From assembly GCF_000429845.1 (NCBI RefSeq), contig NZ_AUCQ01000015.1, positions 1 to 64,000 of the forward strand: 64,000 nt of DNA, given 5' to 3'. Positions 22,739 through 30,224 of this stretch are shown piece by piece. The DNA is from Comamonas composti DSM 21721 (lineage in GTDB: Bacteria > Pseudomonadota > Gammaproteobacteria > Burkholderiales > Burkholderiaceae_C). The position numbers and the translations under genes are program-made. Each line of letters starts with the position of its first letter. The stretch's first letter is position 1. The notes beneath the pieces were generated by a model that was not told where the DNA came from, did not search any database, and saw only the letters and a list, made by a program, of their open reading frames with translations.

Positions 22739-23980
22739 CTACTTCACACGCTGCGCCTGCAGCACAAGCAAGACCTCGGCACCGGTGGACTCATGACCTC
22801 TGGTGTGCAAGAAGCTGGGCAAAAACGAAAGCCCATCGCGGCTGCTGAAGGTCTTGTCTTCTGCCAAGCCTCCCAAGACGATCACATCGCCATCCTGCAG
22901 GCCTACCGTGGTCTTCAGTTCTCGCTTGGTCAGCGTCGGGCTGTTGTTCACGCCGGTAGTGGTCTTGATGAAATCCGAAAGTTGCTGACTGATCGCCATT
23001 TCGATCACTGCATCGCGCACCGTGGGCCTGATGTCGAAGATCACGCCTGAGCTGCGGTATTCGACCGATTGCACGGCCTGGCCAGCACCTTGCGGGAACG
23101 ACAGCGCACCCAGCACCGGCACGTCCTGGCCGACCGAGAACACACCACGCGCGCCAGACTGGATGCGCAAGGATGGCGATGAAATCACCTTGAAACGGCT
23201 ATCCGTCTCCAGCATGGAGTACACGGCATCGAGCGCGGTGTTCTTGAGCTGAATGAAGTTGCCAAGATTGCCCACGGCCGAACCGATACCCAGATTGAGT
23301 TTGCCGCCCAAGAGGTTTGCCAGAAGCCCAAAAGCCGAGCCAGTTTTGTCGGTGCGACTGACCTCGTAGAACACACCGCGCACCAGCACCTCGCCAGTTG
23401 CCACATCGATCTGGGGCAACAGTTCCTGCAACTTGTCTATCTCGGGCTGAGTGCCCGAGAACAGCAGCACGTCGGCATCCTGGTCGATCAGCGCGGCGGC
23501 CGAGCCGCTGGGCACATTCCCCTCCGGCATGGACTGGCCCGAAGCACGAATACTGCGATTGACCGAGAACGCACCTTTGAACAGCGGGGCCAGCACGCGC
23601 GCCAGATAGGCCACGTCACGGTACTGAGGACGGTAGAGGTGCAGCCGTGTTTCCGGTGGTGGTGCTTCTTCCGCCTTGCGCTTGCGCACAAAGTCCACGC
23701 CGCCCTTGCGCTCCGCGGTGTAGCCCAGACTTTCCAGAAAACCACTCACAAAGGTCTGCAGATCACCTTGCCCGTGCTTGTAGCGGAAGGACACCAATCG
23801 GGTGTCGCCCAGCACCTCGGGATCAAGCACATAGGGCGTGCTCATGACCTCGCCATAGAGCAGCTGCAGCACCTCGGACACATTCGCGCCCTGCAGATCG
23901 AAGCTGGCAGCCATAGGCGCAGCCTGTGCCACCTGGGTCAGCACTGCCGCCAAACACGCAGCCGCAAGGTATTGATGCAT
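22739..23980 (-). CDS. Filamentous phage secretin (pIV/GspD-like)
   Basis: A signal peptide (MHQYLAAACLAAVLTQVAQA) is followed by the short N0-like domain (FDLQGANVSEVLQLLYGEVMSTPYVLDPEV), an N1-like domain (about 75-200) and the secretin domain (GEVLVRGVFYEVS...SPSLRIQSGARGVFSVGQDVPV, TVGLQDGDVIVLGGL near the end). It forms the outer membrane exit channel for the virion together with Zot. ATG 23980 starts the signal peptide. An in-frame ATG at 24106 overlaps the zot stop (ATGA) but would add 42 residues across a perfect hairpin. About 413 residues, normal for inovirus secretins. Confidence 0.9.
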   Translation of the reverse strand: MHQYLAAACLAAVLTQVAQAAPMAASFDLQGANVSEVLQLLYGEVMSTPYVLDPEVLGDTRLVSFRYKHGQGDLQTFVSGFLESLGYTAERKGGVDFVRKRKAEEAPPPETRLHLYRPQYRDVAYLARVLAPLFKGAFSVNRSIRASGQSMPEGNVPSGSAAALIDQDADVLLFSGTQPEIDKLQELLPQIDVATGEVLVRGVFYEVSRTDKTGSAFGLLANLLGGKLNLGIGSAVGNLGNFIQLKNTALDAVYSMLETDSRFKVISSPSLRIQSGARGVFSVGQDVPVLGALSFPQGAGQAVQSVEYRSSGVIFDIRPTVRDAVIEMAISQQLSDFIKTTTGVNNSPTLTKRELKTTVGLQDGDVIVLGGLAEDKTFSSRDGLSFLPSFLHTRGHESTGAEVLLVLQAQRVK

Positions 23981-24008
23981 GCGCTTTGCTGCACCCTGCA
24001 GACCTCGC

Positions 24009-24045
24009 GTAGTAATAGTAGTAATGGCACTACTACTATTACTAC
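24009..24045 (-). repeat. Perfect 15-bp inverted repeat between zot and the secretin gene
   Basis: GTAGTAATAGTAGTA (24009-24023) and its exact complement (24031-24045) with a 7-base loop ATGGCAC. There is no T run, so not a normal terminator. It could control secretin translation, protect the mRNA, or act as a packaging or structural signal in the ssDNA genome. Confidence 0.7.
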
Positions 24046-24102
24046 TAACGCCCCCTGAATGGTGACAGCTCACCAACCTGGCCAGGCTCAGTTTGTCGCC
24101 AA

Positions 24103-25170
24103 TCATTCCTGCCCCCTTCGACTTGAAGGAGCGCTACCGCTCCAAGCTGTCACTCTCTGCCCGTCTACCTCGCCGACCATCACCGCGCCGGTGTTCACGA
24201 AGGCCGATGGATGCTCTAGGCGAATGCGCCCGCCTTGGCTTTCGATAACCACGAAGTGCTTGCCCTGGGCCTGGAATGTGCCAACCAGGCGCCAGGTGCT
24301 GGAAACTTGGGGGCCATCTGGTTGCGCTGAATTTGTCTTGGGAATGCTGCCCGGAGCAGCCTGCGGAAGCGCTGAAACTGTCTTGCCGGGTTCGCTTTTT
24401 CCATCTCCCGCCTTGGCCCGCGTGCCATTGAAAAATCCCAGGATGGTGTAAACGCCCCAGCCGAACAGCACTACCACGCCCACGGCCAGCAACCACAGCT
24501 TGGGATTGCGCAGCACGTTCTGACGGCTGTCCACCTGCAGCTCTTTACCCGTGCCTCCGGTGTAGCTGCTGTACAGCGGAAATATCTCGGTGTCGTAGCG
24601 CTTGTTCTCGACCGACACCCGCCCTTTGGCCGTGAGCTTGTAGCCTTCCCACATCTCGACGCGGTAGGTCTTTTGCCAGCCCAATGTCTTGATCTTGGTG
24701 GTGCGAAATGTGACCTCGACTACCACGCGCAATGTGCGGTGCAGGTCGGTGATGTCCTGCACCATCAACACCAGGTCACAGCAGACCTTGGTATCGGGAT
24801 GCACAAAGTGCCGATGCTCGCGGAAGAACACCTTATGCTCGGGCAGTAGCTTGCAGTCGGTGCCCCAGAAGCGCCAAGCCTCGTCAATGCAGATGATGTC
24901 GCCAGGCTGGCAGAAGGTATCCACGTCCTGGCCATGCGGCAAAAAGCTGGCCTTGGGCACATCGTCATTGGTGCAATGCACGACCTCGCCAAGCTGTTCC
25001 ATAGGCACGCTGAATTTGTCTTGGCAGTAGGCCCGAATCGCATCGCCGTCGATGCCATCCACATTGGTGACCACGCGACGCCCTGCTTTGACGGCAGGGA
25101 CGATCACCGAGGACACGCATTCATAGGATTTTCCCGAGCCCATCAGGCCGCTGTAGGTGTTGATGGGCAT
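24103..25170 (-). CDS. Zot-like assembly ATPase (pI homologue)
   Basis: 355 residues. The Walker A GLMGSGKS lies at 9-16, the Walker B is IICIDEAWRFWG (about 92-103), and a membrane segment at about 226-248 (LWLLAVGVVVLFGWGVYTILGF) divides the cytoplasmic motor from a periplasmic tail. It drives assembly and export of filamentous virions through the secretin. It lies between DUF2523 and secretin, the usual inovirus order, with 3 bp to the upstream gene. Confidence 0.95.
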   Translation of the reverse strand: MPINTYSGLMGSGKSYECVSSVIVPAVKAGRRVVTNVDGIDGDAIRAYCQDKFSVPMEQLGEVVHCTNDDVPKASFLPHGQDVDTFCQPGDIICIDEAWRFWGTDCKLLPEHKVFFREHRHFVHPDTKVCCDLVLMVQDITDLHRTLRVVVEVTFRTTKIKTLGWQKTYRVEMWEGYKLTAKGRVSVENKRYDTEIFPLYSSYTGGTGKELQVDSRQNVLRNPKLWLLAVGVVVLFGWGVYTILGFFNGTRAKAGDGKSEPGKTVSALPQAAPGSIPKTNSAQPDGPQVSSTWRLVGTFQAQGKHFVVIESQGGRIRLEHPSAFVNTGAVMVGEVDGQRVTAWSGSAPSSRRGQE

Positions 25171-25173
25171 GGC

Positions 25174-25461
25174 TTATCCAATCACCGGCATGCGACGGAT
25201 GATGAAGCGTGTGGCGTAGGCCGACACCAGGGCCGAGATGCCCATGGGCAGCTGGAATGCATCGAGAAAGAACCAAGTGCCCGCCGTGATGCCAGACAAC
25301 GTGCTGTTGATAGAGCTGGCATTGGGCAGCAAGGCGGCGATGAAGCCCACGAACTCGCTGGTGATGAAGTACAGCGCGAAGAACAGCGCGAACTTGACCA
25401 GCAGCGAACGAAATACCCAGGCCAGAATGGAATTCAGGGCGGAAAGCAGGATGCCAAACAT
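25174..25461 (-). CDS. DUF2523 membrane protein (pVI-like minor coat)
   Basis: 95 residues with three hydrophobic segments (residues about 8-28, 33-52, 65-88) and a basic end (RFIIRRMPVIG). DUF2523 proteins sit between the adsorption protein and Zot in many inoviruses and are taken as the pVI equivalent that caps the virion end. Confidence 0.85.
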   Translation of the reverse strand: MFGILLSALNSILAWVFRSLLVKFALFFALYFITSEFVGFIAALLPNASSINSTLSGITAGTWFFLDAFQLPMGISALVSAYATRFIIRRMPVIG

Positions 25462-25472
25462 GGTTCACTCCC

Positions 25473-26834
25473 TCACGCCGACAGCACGATGAACAAGGCC
25501 ATCGCGGCCCAGGCAAAGGCCATTGCGAGCTGCAGCACCTGTTTGTTGTCTTCGATCAGCTTGCAATGTGCATCCAGCACATGGGTGCCGTATAGATCGA
25601 TGGTGGGTCGTGGACAGACACCAGCTTGGCCGCTGGCCTGGAACCCTCGAAGGTCGGGTGCGAGCTGCAGGATGGGATTGGCGATCTGCTGGGCCGTGGG
25701 GATAGCTTCGAGAGTGGGAGCACCAATACCAGGATCTGGGCCCAGATTCGCCTCGGGGTTTGCGGCTGCAGGGTTGGTGGTGCCGGTGTTGGGCACAACA
25801 GGCTTGATTACGGGTGCTTTGGAGTCCAAAGGGATCGCCCAAGGGTTGGGATTCGTGGGTGATACCGGGTTGGGGGTGACGAAGTCCTGAACCTTCGGTG
25901 CGATCTCTGGATTGGCGTTCACCCAGGGTTGCACATCGGCTTCGGTCACCGGCTTTGACACTGGATACGGTACGCCGTCATAGCCGGGCTGGCTGGCCGC
26001 AGACTGCCATGCACGATCTGCCAGAGCGGCAATGATCCGGGGATTCAAATCCTTGCCCAGCTCCCCGCTAGGAAGCGCATTGACCGCCTGCTGTGGTGTT
26101 TGGCCGATAACGGTAGGCACCCCAGCTGGGGCAAGAAATCCGTAGGGGGAGCAGTTGCCAGCCACCCAGAACGTACCCTTTGGACATGCCCCTGGAGGCC
26201 CTTCAGGGTTGAGTGTGGCGATGGAGTTGCCGCAGATGGCGGATTGCCCACCAGCAGCAAGCGTGCATGCAGGCGTGTTCGGTGTAAGTCCGTTGACCGC
26301 GCGATAGCTGGCCTCGGCTTCACGCGCAACCGCAAAGCCGTCGCCGCCCCAGATGAATTCGGTGGTGGAGCGCGTAACCCACTGCTTCGAACGCCACGCG
26401 GGCACACCGGGAGAGATGCCACCAGATGGGTCTTTCTCTGATTCCAGCCCGGACTGGTCGATTTTCCCATCCGAGCGAAACAGCCAGTTCACCACCGCGT
26501 TGACGGCCACTCCAACAGCATATGAGATGACAGCACCGATACCGATCGCCACTGCACCAGAGATCCAGCCTGGAGCGGTGACAGTGCCAACGGTAATGAC
26601 GGCCGCACTGCCCGCGATGCCCTGCAGGGCTGGAGACATTCGTGCGATGGTGTTGGCGACTCTTGGATCGTTGGCTGCAAACCCACGATTCGCCATGACG
26701 TTACCCATAGTGCCGGAGATGGCGCGATTGACATTCTCTGGTTGTGGCTTGGGCAGGGCCTGCGGCCATGCATACATGGGCATGGCAAGCAGTACACAGA
26801 TTTTAAGAAGGAGCCAGCGCTTGAAGATCGTCAT
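25473..26834 (-). CDS. TspB-like adsorption/minor coat protein (pIII equivalent)
   Basis: 453 residues. The signal peptide is MTIFKRWLLLKICVLLAMPMYAWP. The N-terminal domain has Gly/Ala stretches, then there is a Pro/Asn/Gln-rich variable region (about 230-400) and a conserved C-terminus CPRPTIDLYGTHVLDAHCKLIEDNKQVLQLAMAFAWAAMALFIVLSA, a TspB-type membrane anchor. It sits at the virion tip and binds the host receptor, often a pilus. ATG 26834 begins the signal peptide and overlaps the stop of a 25-codon gene. Confidence 0.85.
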   Translation of the reverse strand: MTIFKRWLLLKICVLLAMPMYAWPQALPKPQPENVNRAISGTMGNVMANRGFAANDPRVANTIARMSPALQGIAGSAAVITVGTVTAPGWISGAVAIGIGAVISYAVGVAVNAVVNWLFRSDGKIDQSGLESEKDPSGGISPGVPAWRSKQWVTRSTTEFIWGGDGFAVAREAEASYRAVNGLTPNTPACTLAAGGQSAICGNSIATLNPEGPPGACPKGTFWVAGNCSPYGFLAPAGVPTVIGQTPQQAVNALPSGELGKDLNPRIIAALADRAWQSAASQPGYDGVPYPVSKPVTEADVQPWVNANPEIAPKVQDFVTPNPVSPTNPNPWAIPLDSKAPVIKPVVPNTGTTNPAAANPEANLGPDPGIGAPTLEAIPTAQQIANPILQLAPDLRGFQASGQAGVCPRPTIDLYGTHVLDAHCKLIEDNKQVLQLAMAFAWAAMALFIVLSA

Positions 26835-26908
26835 TCTAGGCCCTTGATAAGTGCCCAGGCACAGACGATGCCCCAGGCAAAAATAAACAGATACCAAAGT
26901 GATGTCAT
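26831..26908 (-). CDS. 25-residue hydrophobic peptide, candidate pVII/pIX-type minor coat
   Basis: ATG 26908 opens MTSLWYLFIFAWGIVCAWAL followed by IKGLE and a stop that overlaps the next ATG (ATGA). One membrane segment with a short polar end, the same size class as the pVII and pIX tip proteins of Ff phages. The ribosome-binding site is weak, so the assignment is tentative. Confidence 0.5.
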   Translation of the reverse strand: MTSLWYLFIFAWGIVCAWALIKGLE

Positions 26909-26967
26909 GTGAGGGACCAATTCAAGCGGGGTGATCAGGCCCGCCCGAATCGCTTTAGATCGCGGGC

Positions 26968-27204
26968 TTAGCCGCCACGAATCCAACGCAGCGCCATCTT
27001 GGCGGCCGTCATGGTCGCGTAGATGGCCGCCAGCACACCGGCCACAGCCAACACAGCGGTGACCACATCCGAGGCCTTGAAAGCGCCCGTGATGGGCGTC
27101 AGGTCGATACCAGTGCCTTCTGCGGCAGCTGCACCACTGGCGAGCACCAGGGCGGTCGTTACTGCCGCTGCAATGGCGGTCTTGGGGTTGAATTGCTTCT
27201 TCAT
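26968..27204 (-). CDS. Major coat protein (pVIII-like)
   Basis: 78 residues: a basic signal peptide (MKKQFNPKTAIAAAVTTALVLASGAAAA), a short acidic N-terminal part (EGTGIDLTPITGAFKASD), a membrane helix (VVTAVLAVAGVLAAIYATMTAA) and a basic end (KMALRWIRGG) that contacts DNA. That is the exact plan of filamentous phage major coat precursors. AGAGAGGA lies before ATG 27204. The longer frame upstream is chance. Confidence 0.93.
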   Translation of the reverse strand: MKKQFNPKTAIAAAVTTALVLASGAAAAEGTGIDLTPITGAFKASDVVTAVLAVAGVLAAIYATMTAAKMALRWIRGG

Positions 27205-27259
27205 ATGAAGTCCTCTCTTGGGTTGGTTTGAGCGGGAACCGCCCGCTCGACGGTGAGCT

Positions 27260-27517
27260 TCATCCATGACGGATGAGCCGCAAAACTTCGCCGACTCCCC
27301 GGCCGACCAGGAAGAACAGCACGACGACACCGAAGCCCATGCCGAAGGCTTGGGCCACGTCGCCGGGGTTGAGTTGGGGAATCGCACTGCCGAGCTGCTG
27401 GAGCGCTTGCAGATCGATGGCCACCTCTTTGCGATAGGCATCCGGGCATTGGCTGGGCGTGGTGCCCGCCGCGATGCCGTGCGACGTTTCGCAATAGAGG
27501 ACGTAGACTTGGCTCAC
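27260..27517 (-). CDS. Small inovirus membrane protein
   Basis: 85 residues: a polar start with two cysteines (YCETSHGIAAGTTPSQCPDAYRKE), a helical middle and one membrane segment (FGMGFGVVVLFFLVGRGVGEVLRLI). It lies just upstream of the coat gene, where small minor coat genes occur. Overlaps the preceding stop (ATGA). Confidence 0.65.
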   Translation of the reverse strand: MSQVYVLYCETSHGIAAGTTPSQCPDAYRKEVAIDLQALQQLGSAIPQLNPGDVAQAFGMGFGVVVLFFLVGRGVGEVLRLIRHG

Positions 27518-27732
27518 TGCACAAACTCTTCGCAGCTCAGCGGTTGATAAAGCTGGATCAGCGAGGCACGGCCATCGAAATGATCGACAGCGGCATGCAC
27601 AGCTGCTTCACGGGTTTCAAAGGGCACCGCGTTCACCAGCAGGCTCTGGGTCACGACACCGCCCTCGCCATCCGGCGCAAGAAAGGCACCGTCATCAATG
27701 GACTGGACATACCAGCAAGGGCGGCAGTCCAT
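27514..27732 (-). CDS. Small hypothetical inovirus protein
   Basis: A 72-residue soluble protein (WYVQSIDDGAFLAPDGEGGVVTQSLLVNAVPFETREAAVHAAVDHF). It lies between the ssDNA-binding protein (1 bp after its stop) and an ATGA-overlapping gene, so it is part of the operon. Similar short proteins occur in Pf- and CTX-like phages without known function. Confidence 0.6.
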   Translation of the reverse strand: MDCRPCWYVQSIDDGAFLAPDGEGGVVTQSLLVNAVPFETREAAVHAAVDHFDGRASLIQLYQPLSCEEFVQ

Positions 27733-27733
27733 G

Positions 27734-28045
27734 TCAGGCTCCCTTGGCTGGCTTGGTCATTTCCAGCGGGCGCAAGCTGACGATCTGGGTCTTTTGCGTC
27801 TTGCCGTTGGTGACGATTTCCAGCTCGGCTTCGCAGTCGATGGGAAACGGCAGGTGCTTGTACTTGTGGTATTCGTCGCTGGTGCCGAAGTTGTATTCGG
27901 CGGTGGCAAAGCCTTTGCCCATGCCTTTGCTATCGTCCAGCGCGGTCTGCACGTAGATCTTGGTGCTGTCGTAGGACTGGCCGCTTTCCAGCTGCCCCTT
28001 GCTGCCCTTGATGCCTTGCACGGTGATGCGGGATGTGAACTTCAT
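27734..28045 (-). CDS. Probable ssDNA-binding protein (pV-like)
   Basis: 103 residues (MKFTSRITVQGIKGSKGQLESGQSYDSTKIYVQTALDD...KYKHLPFPIDCEAELEIVTNGKTQKTQIVSLRPLE). It is beta-rich, OB-fold-like, with aromatic residues. Its place directly after the replication initiator and its size point to the helix-destabilising protein that coats the phage ssDNA before assembly. Assigned by context and fold impression. Confidence 0.7.
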   Translation of the reverse strand: MKFTSRITVQGIKGSKGQLESGQSYDSTKIYVQTALDDSKGMGKGFATAEYNFGTSDEYHKYKHLPFPIDCEAELEIVTNGKTQKTQIVSLRPLEMTKPAKGA

Positions 28046-28066
28046 GGTGTTTCCTTGATTCCGGCG

Positions 28067-29155
28067 TTAAGCAGCCGCCAACCCGGCCGGTTCGGGAGGC
28101 GTTGAAGAAAAGCGATGCAGGGATTTACGAATGCCTGCACGCATGGCCTCGGGCGAGAGGCCGTGCAGGGACTTCGGCAACGGGCGGTAAGCTTGGTCTT
28201 CGGCAATGTCCATCAGCCAATCGAAACCAGCGGCCAGGGAGATGTGCACCAGCGAGGGCGCAACCGTGCGCTCGAACCAGCGGACTGTGCGTTCCACGCT
28301 GGCCTCAGCCACCTTCTGCAGCGTGGGAATACGCAGAGGCTCGACGTTTTCCAGAATGCGAGCAGTGAAGCCGTAGGCACCGGCAAAGAAAGATGCCGGG
28401 CGGATCAGTGTTTCCAGAGGGATGACCCGGTTGGCACTGCGGAGCTCGATTTCGGCACGCCACCAGGGATCGTCCAGCAGCTTGAACTGGTGGCCTTTGT
28501 CGTAGCCGCGGAACATCTTTCCGCTGTCTCGCTTGCCGACATAGAAGGTCGAGGCAAAGCCTTTTTTGCTACCGGCATCATCGAACGATGGCTTGCGCCC
28601 ACGGTAGGAAAATTCGTCGTTCTGGTAGGCCTCATAGGCCGCATCGAATCCGTACTTGCCGTCGAAAAAATCTCGGGCCAGGTCGATGCGAGTGACCTTG
28701 CCTTGCAAGGGCAGGAAGAAGTCATAAAGCCGCTGCTCCCAGCCTGCTTGCCCGAAGGTGCAGCCTTCGCCCTTCACGGTGAAGCAGAAGGTGCCGCGCT
28801 GACTGACACCACCACCGCTGACGCTGGCGACCTCTTTGCCGTGCTCGTTGATGATGGTGTACGAATGCTCGTAGTAGTCCCGGCCTGGCCGGGCTTCACC
28901 GGGCAAGAAACCCAGGAGCTTGGCGAAATGCACCGCCAGGTCTTGCACGATCTCGCCGTCGAGCTGCAGACCATCCACGATCAGCTCACCCTTGCTGGGA
29001 ATCTGGGCGGCAAACAGGGCTTCGCGCTGCACGGTGCAGCGGAAGTAGTCCACGATGACACCGGCATCGGCATGTGCGGCACGCTCGGCACAAAGAAGCT
29101 TGACCTTCTTGCCTTCGAGCACCAGGCGCTCGTCCGTCTGGTAGCTCACTTTCAT
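28067..29155 (-). CDS. Filamentous phage replication initiation protein (Rep_trans-type)
   Basis: 362 residues with the replication initiation factor pattern: VDYFRCTVQRE near 35, TRIDLARDFFDGKYG near 155, KKGFASTFYVGKRDSGKMFRGYDKGHQ near 195, and RAEIELRSANRVIPLETL. It nicks the double-stranded form and starts rolling-circle replication. The start overlaps an upstream short gene (ATGA). Confidence 0.88.
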   Translation of the reverse strand: MKVSYQTDERLVLEGKKVKLLCAERAAHADAGVIVDYFRCTVQREALFAAQIPSKGELIVDGLQLDGEIVQDLAVHFAKLLGFLPGEARPGRDYYEHSYTIINEHGKEVASVSGGGVSQRGTFCFTVKGEGCTFGQAGWEQRLYDFFLPLQGKVTRIDLARDFFDGKYGFDAAYEAYQNDEFSYRGRKPSFDDAGSKKGFASTFYVGKRDSGKMFRGYDKGHQFKLLDDPWWRAEIELRSANRVIPLETLIRPASFFAGAYGFTARILENVEPLRIPTLQKVAEASVERTVRWFERTVAPSLVHISLAAGFDWLMDIAEDQAYRPLPKSLHGLSPEAMRAGIRKSLHRFSSTPPEPAGLAAA

Positions 29156-29298
29156 TTGTTCATCCCCGTGTTACTCGAGGGGGATACGCGGCGCGAAGCG
29201 CCCCGGCGGCTGTCCTCGCTGCGCTGCGGGCAGGCGCCGGAGCGCTCCGTGTTGGCGATCGCCGCCGCTTCCATGCTGGTGAACGTGACGCCACTCAT
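29152..29298 (-). CDS. 48-residue inovirus protein
   Basis: ATG 29298 overlaps the previous stop, and its own stop overlaps the Rep ATG. The product (MSGVTFTSMEAAAIANTERSG) goes on with an arginine/serine-rich end. Double ATGA overlap argues for a real, coupled gene. Function unknown. Confidence 0.45.
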   Translation of the reverse strand: MSGVTFTSMEAAAIANTERSGACPQRSEDSRRGASRRVSPSSNTGMNK

Positions 29299-29441
29299 GC
29301 GACCACCTCACATCCCGCACCGATCAGCTTCGCAGCGATTTTTCGGGCTTCCATGAGGTAGGCGTCATCGCCATGCAGCTCATGTGCACGACGCACGATG
29401 TAAAGAAGGCGGGCACCGCCACTCATGCCAAAGAAGTTCAT
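29295..29441 (-). CDS. 48-residue inovirus protein
   Basis: The product (FFGMSGGARLLYIVRRAHEL, then DDAYLMEARKIAAKLIGAGCEVV) is a small helical, basic protein. Start and stop overlap both neighbours by ATGA. Function unknown. Confidence 0.5.
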   Translation of the reverse strand: MNFFGMSGGARLLYIVRRAHELHGDDAYLMEARKIAAKLIGAGCEVVA

Positions 29442-29701
29442 AGCGCGAACTCCGCGGCGCGCTCGGCAGCCAAAAGACGGACAGCCTCGACATTGATGAA
29501 CACCCGTTTACCGATGGTGATTTGAGGCCAGTAGCCGCGTTCTGCCTGGGCCACGAGAACCCCGACAGGCAAACCGATGACCTGAGCAAATGCTTGTCGT
29601 GTCATCAACGGGCTGTACGCAGTGTGCGAAAGCGAAGAGACGTGCTGCCCTGCTGCTACAGCGCCTTGATTGCCAACCCGATCTTGTTCATCAACAGTCA
29701 T
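29438..29701 (-). CDS. Small helix-turn-helix regulator/excisionase-like protein of the inovirus
   Basis: 87 residues. The C-terminal half (MTRQAFAQVIGLPVGVLVAQAERGYWPQITIGKRVFINVEAV) has the look of an excisionase/MerR-type DNA-binding domain. ATG 29701 has GGAGGTG directly before it. It is the first gene of the leftward operon, divergent from the repressor, so a Cro-like or Xis-like role is likely. Confidence 0.7.
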   Translation of the reverse strand: MTVDEQDRVGNQGAVAAGQHVSSLSHTAYSPLMTRQAFAQVIGLPVGVLVAQAERGYWPQITIGKRVFINVEAVRLLAAERAAEFAL

Positions 29702-29716
29702 GCCACCTCCAAAACA

Positions 29717-29765
29717 TACCATTTTTTGGTACGTTTTGATTGTGACATCGATTCGTACCAAATTC
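29717..29765. promoter_or_regulatory. Operator/promoter region of the inovirus switch
   Basis: Two inverted repeats sit between the divergent regulators: TACCA-TTTTT-TGGTA and CGTAC-CAAATTCAA-GTACG. The shared GTACC/GGTAC core suggests operators for the repressor starting at 29805 or the regulator starting at 29701. Extra GTAC half-sites lie between them. Confidence 0.55.
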
Positions 29766-29804
29766 AAGTACGATTCATAAAATCAGCAACGGATCAAAAA
29801 ACCC

Positions 29805-30224
29805 ATGACAGACTTCAATGACATCCGTGAACGGGTCATCTGGGTCGTAAACCACTCAGTGGGAACAACTCACAAGTACCCCTACCTGGAGGAGCGCACC
29901 GGGATCAGCGCTCGCAAATGGAAGAACCTCTGCAACCGGGTCCAACAACCCAGCGTCGAAATGATCGCGGCCCTAGCTCGTGAGTTCAGGCCCAAGTACC
30001 TAGAGTGGATGGTGATGGGCGAGGTTGTGAGCAGCGCTCAAGTTGATCCCTCGGAAGAGGAACACTTCGGCGGCTCATTCGCACACCCTGAACTCCGAGG
30101 AGAAGAACGCCAACCCTTGGCCACACCCTCTCCGACGGAAATTGCGGAAGCGGAAAACGCGGTCAACGCCACATTTGCCTCGCCCCCAGCACGCAAAACA
30201 CGCCGTGGCACTCAAAAAGACTGA
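29805..30224 (+). CDS. Inovirus repressor-like protein
   Basis: 139 residues. The helix-turn-helix-like N-terminus (YPYLEERTGISARKWKNLCNRVQQPSVEMIAALAREFRPKYLEWMVMGE) is typical of small phage repressors. The acidic, Pro-rich tail has no recognised domain. It is divergent from the structural/replication operon across two inverted repeats, so it likely keeps the lysogenic state. Confidence 0.65.
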   Translation: MTDFNDIRERVIWVVNHSVGTTHKYPYLEERTGISARKWKNLCNRVQQPSVEMIAALAREFRPKYLEWMVMGEVVSSAQVDPSEEEHFGGSFAHPELRGEERQPLATPSPTEIAEAENAVNATFASPPARKTRRGTQKD

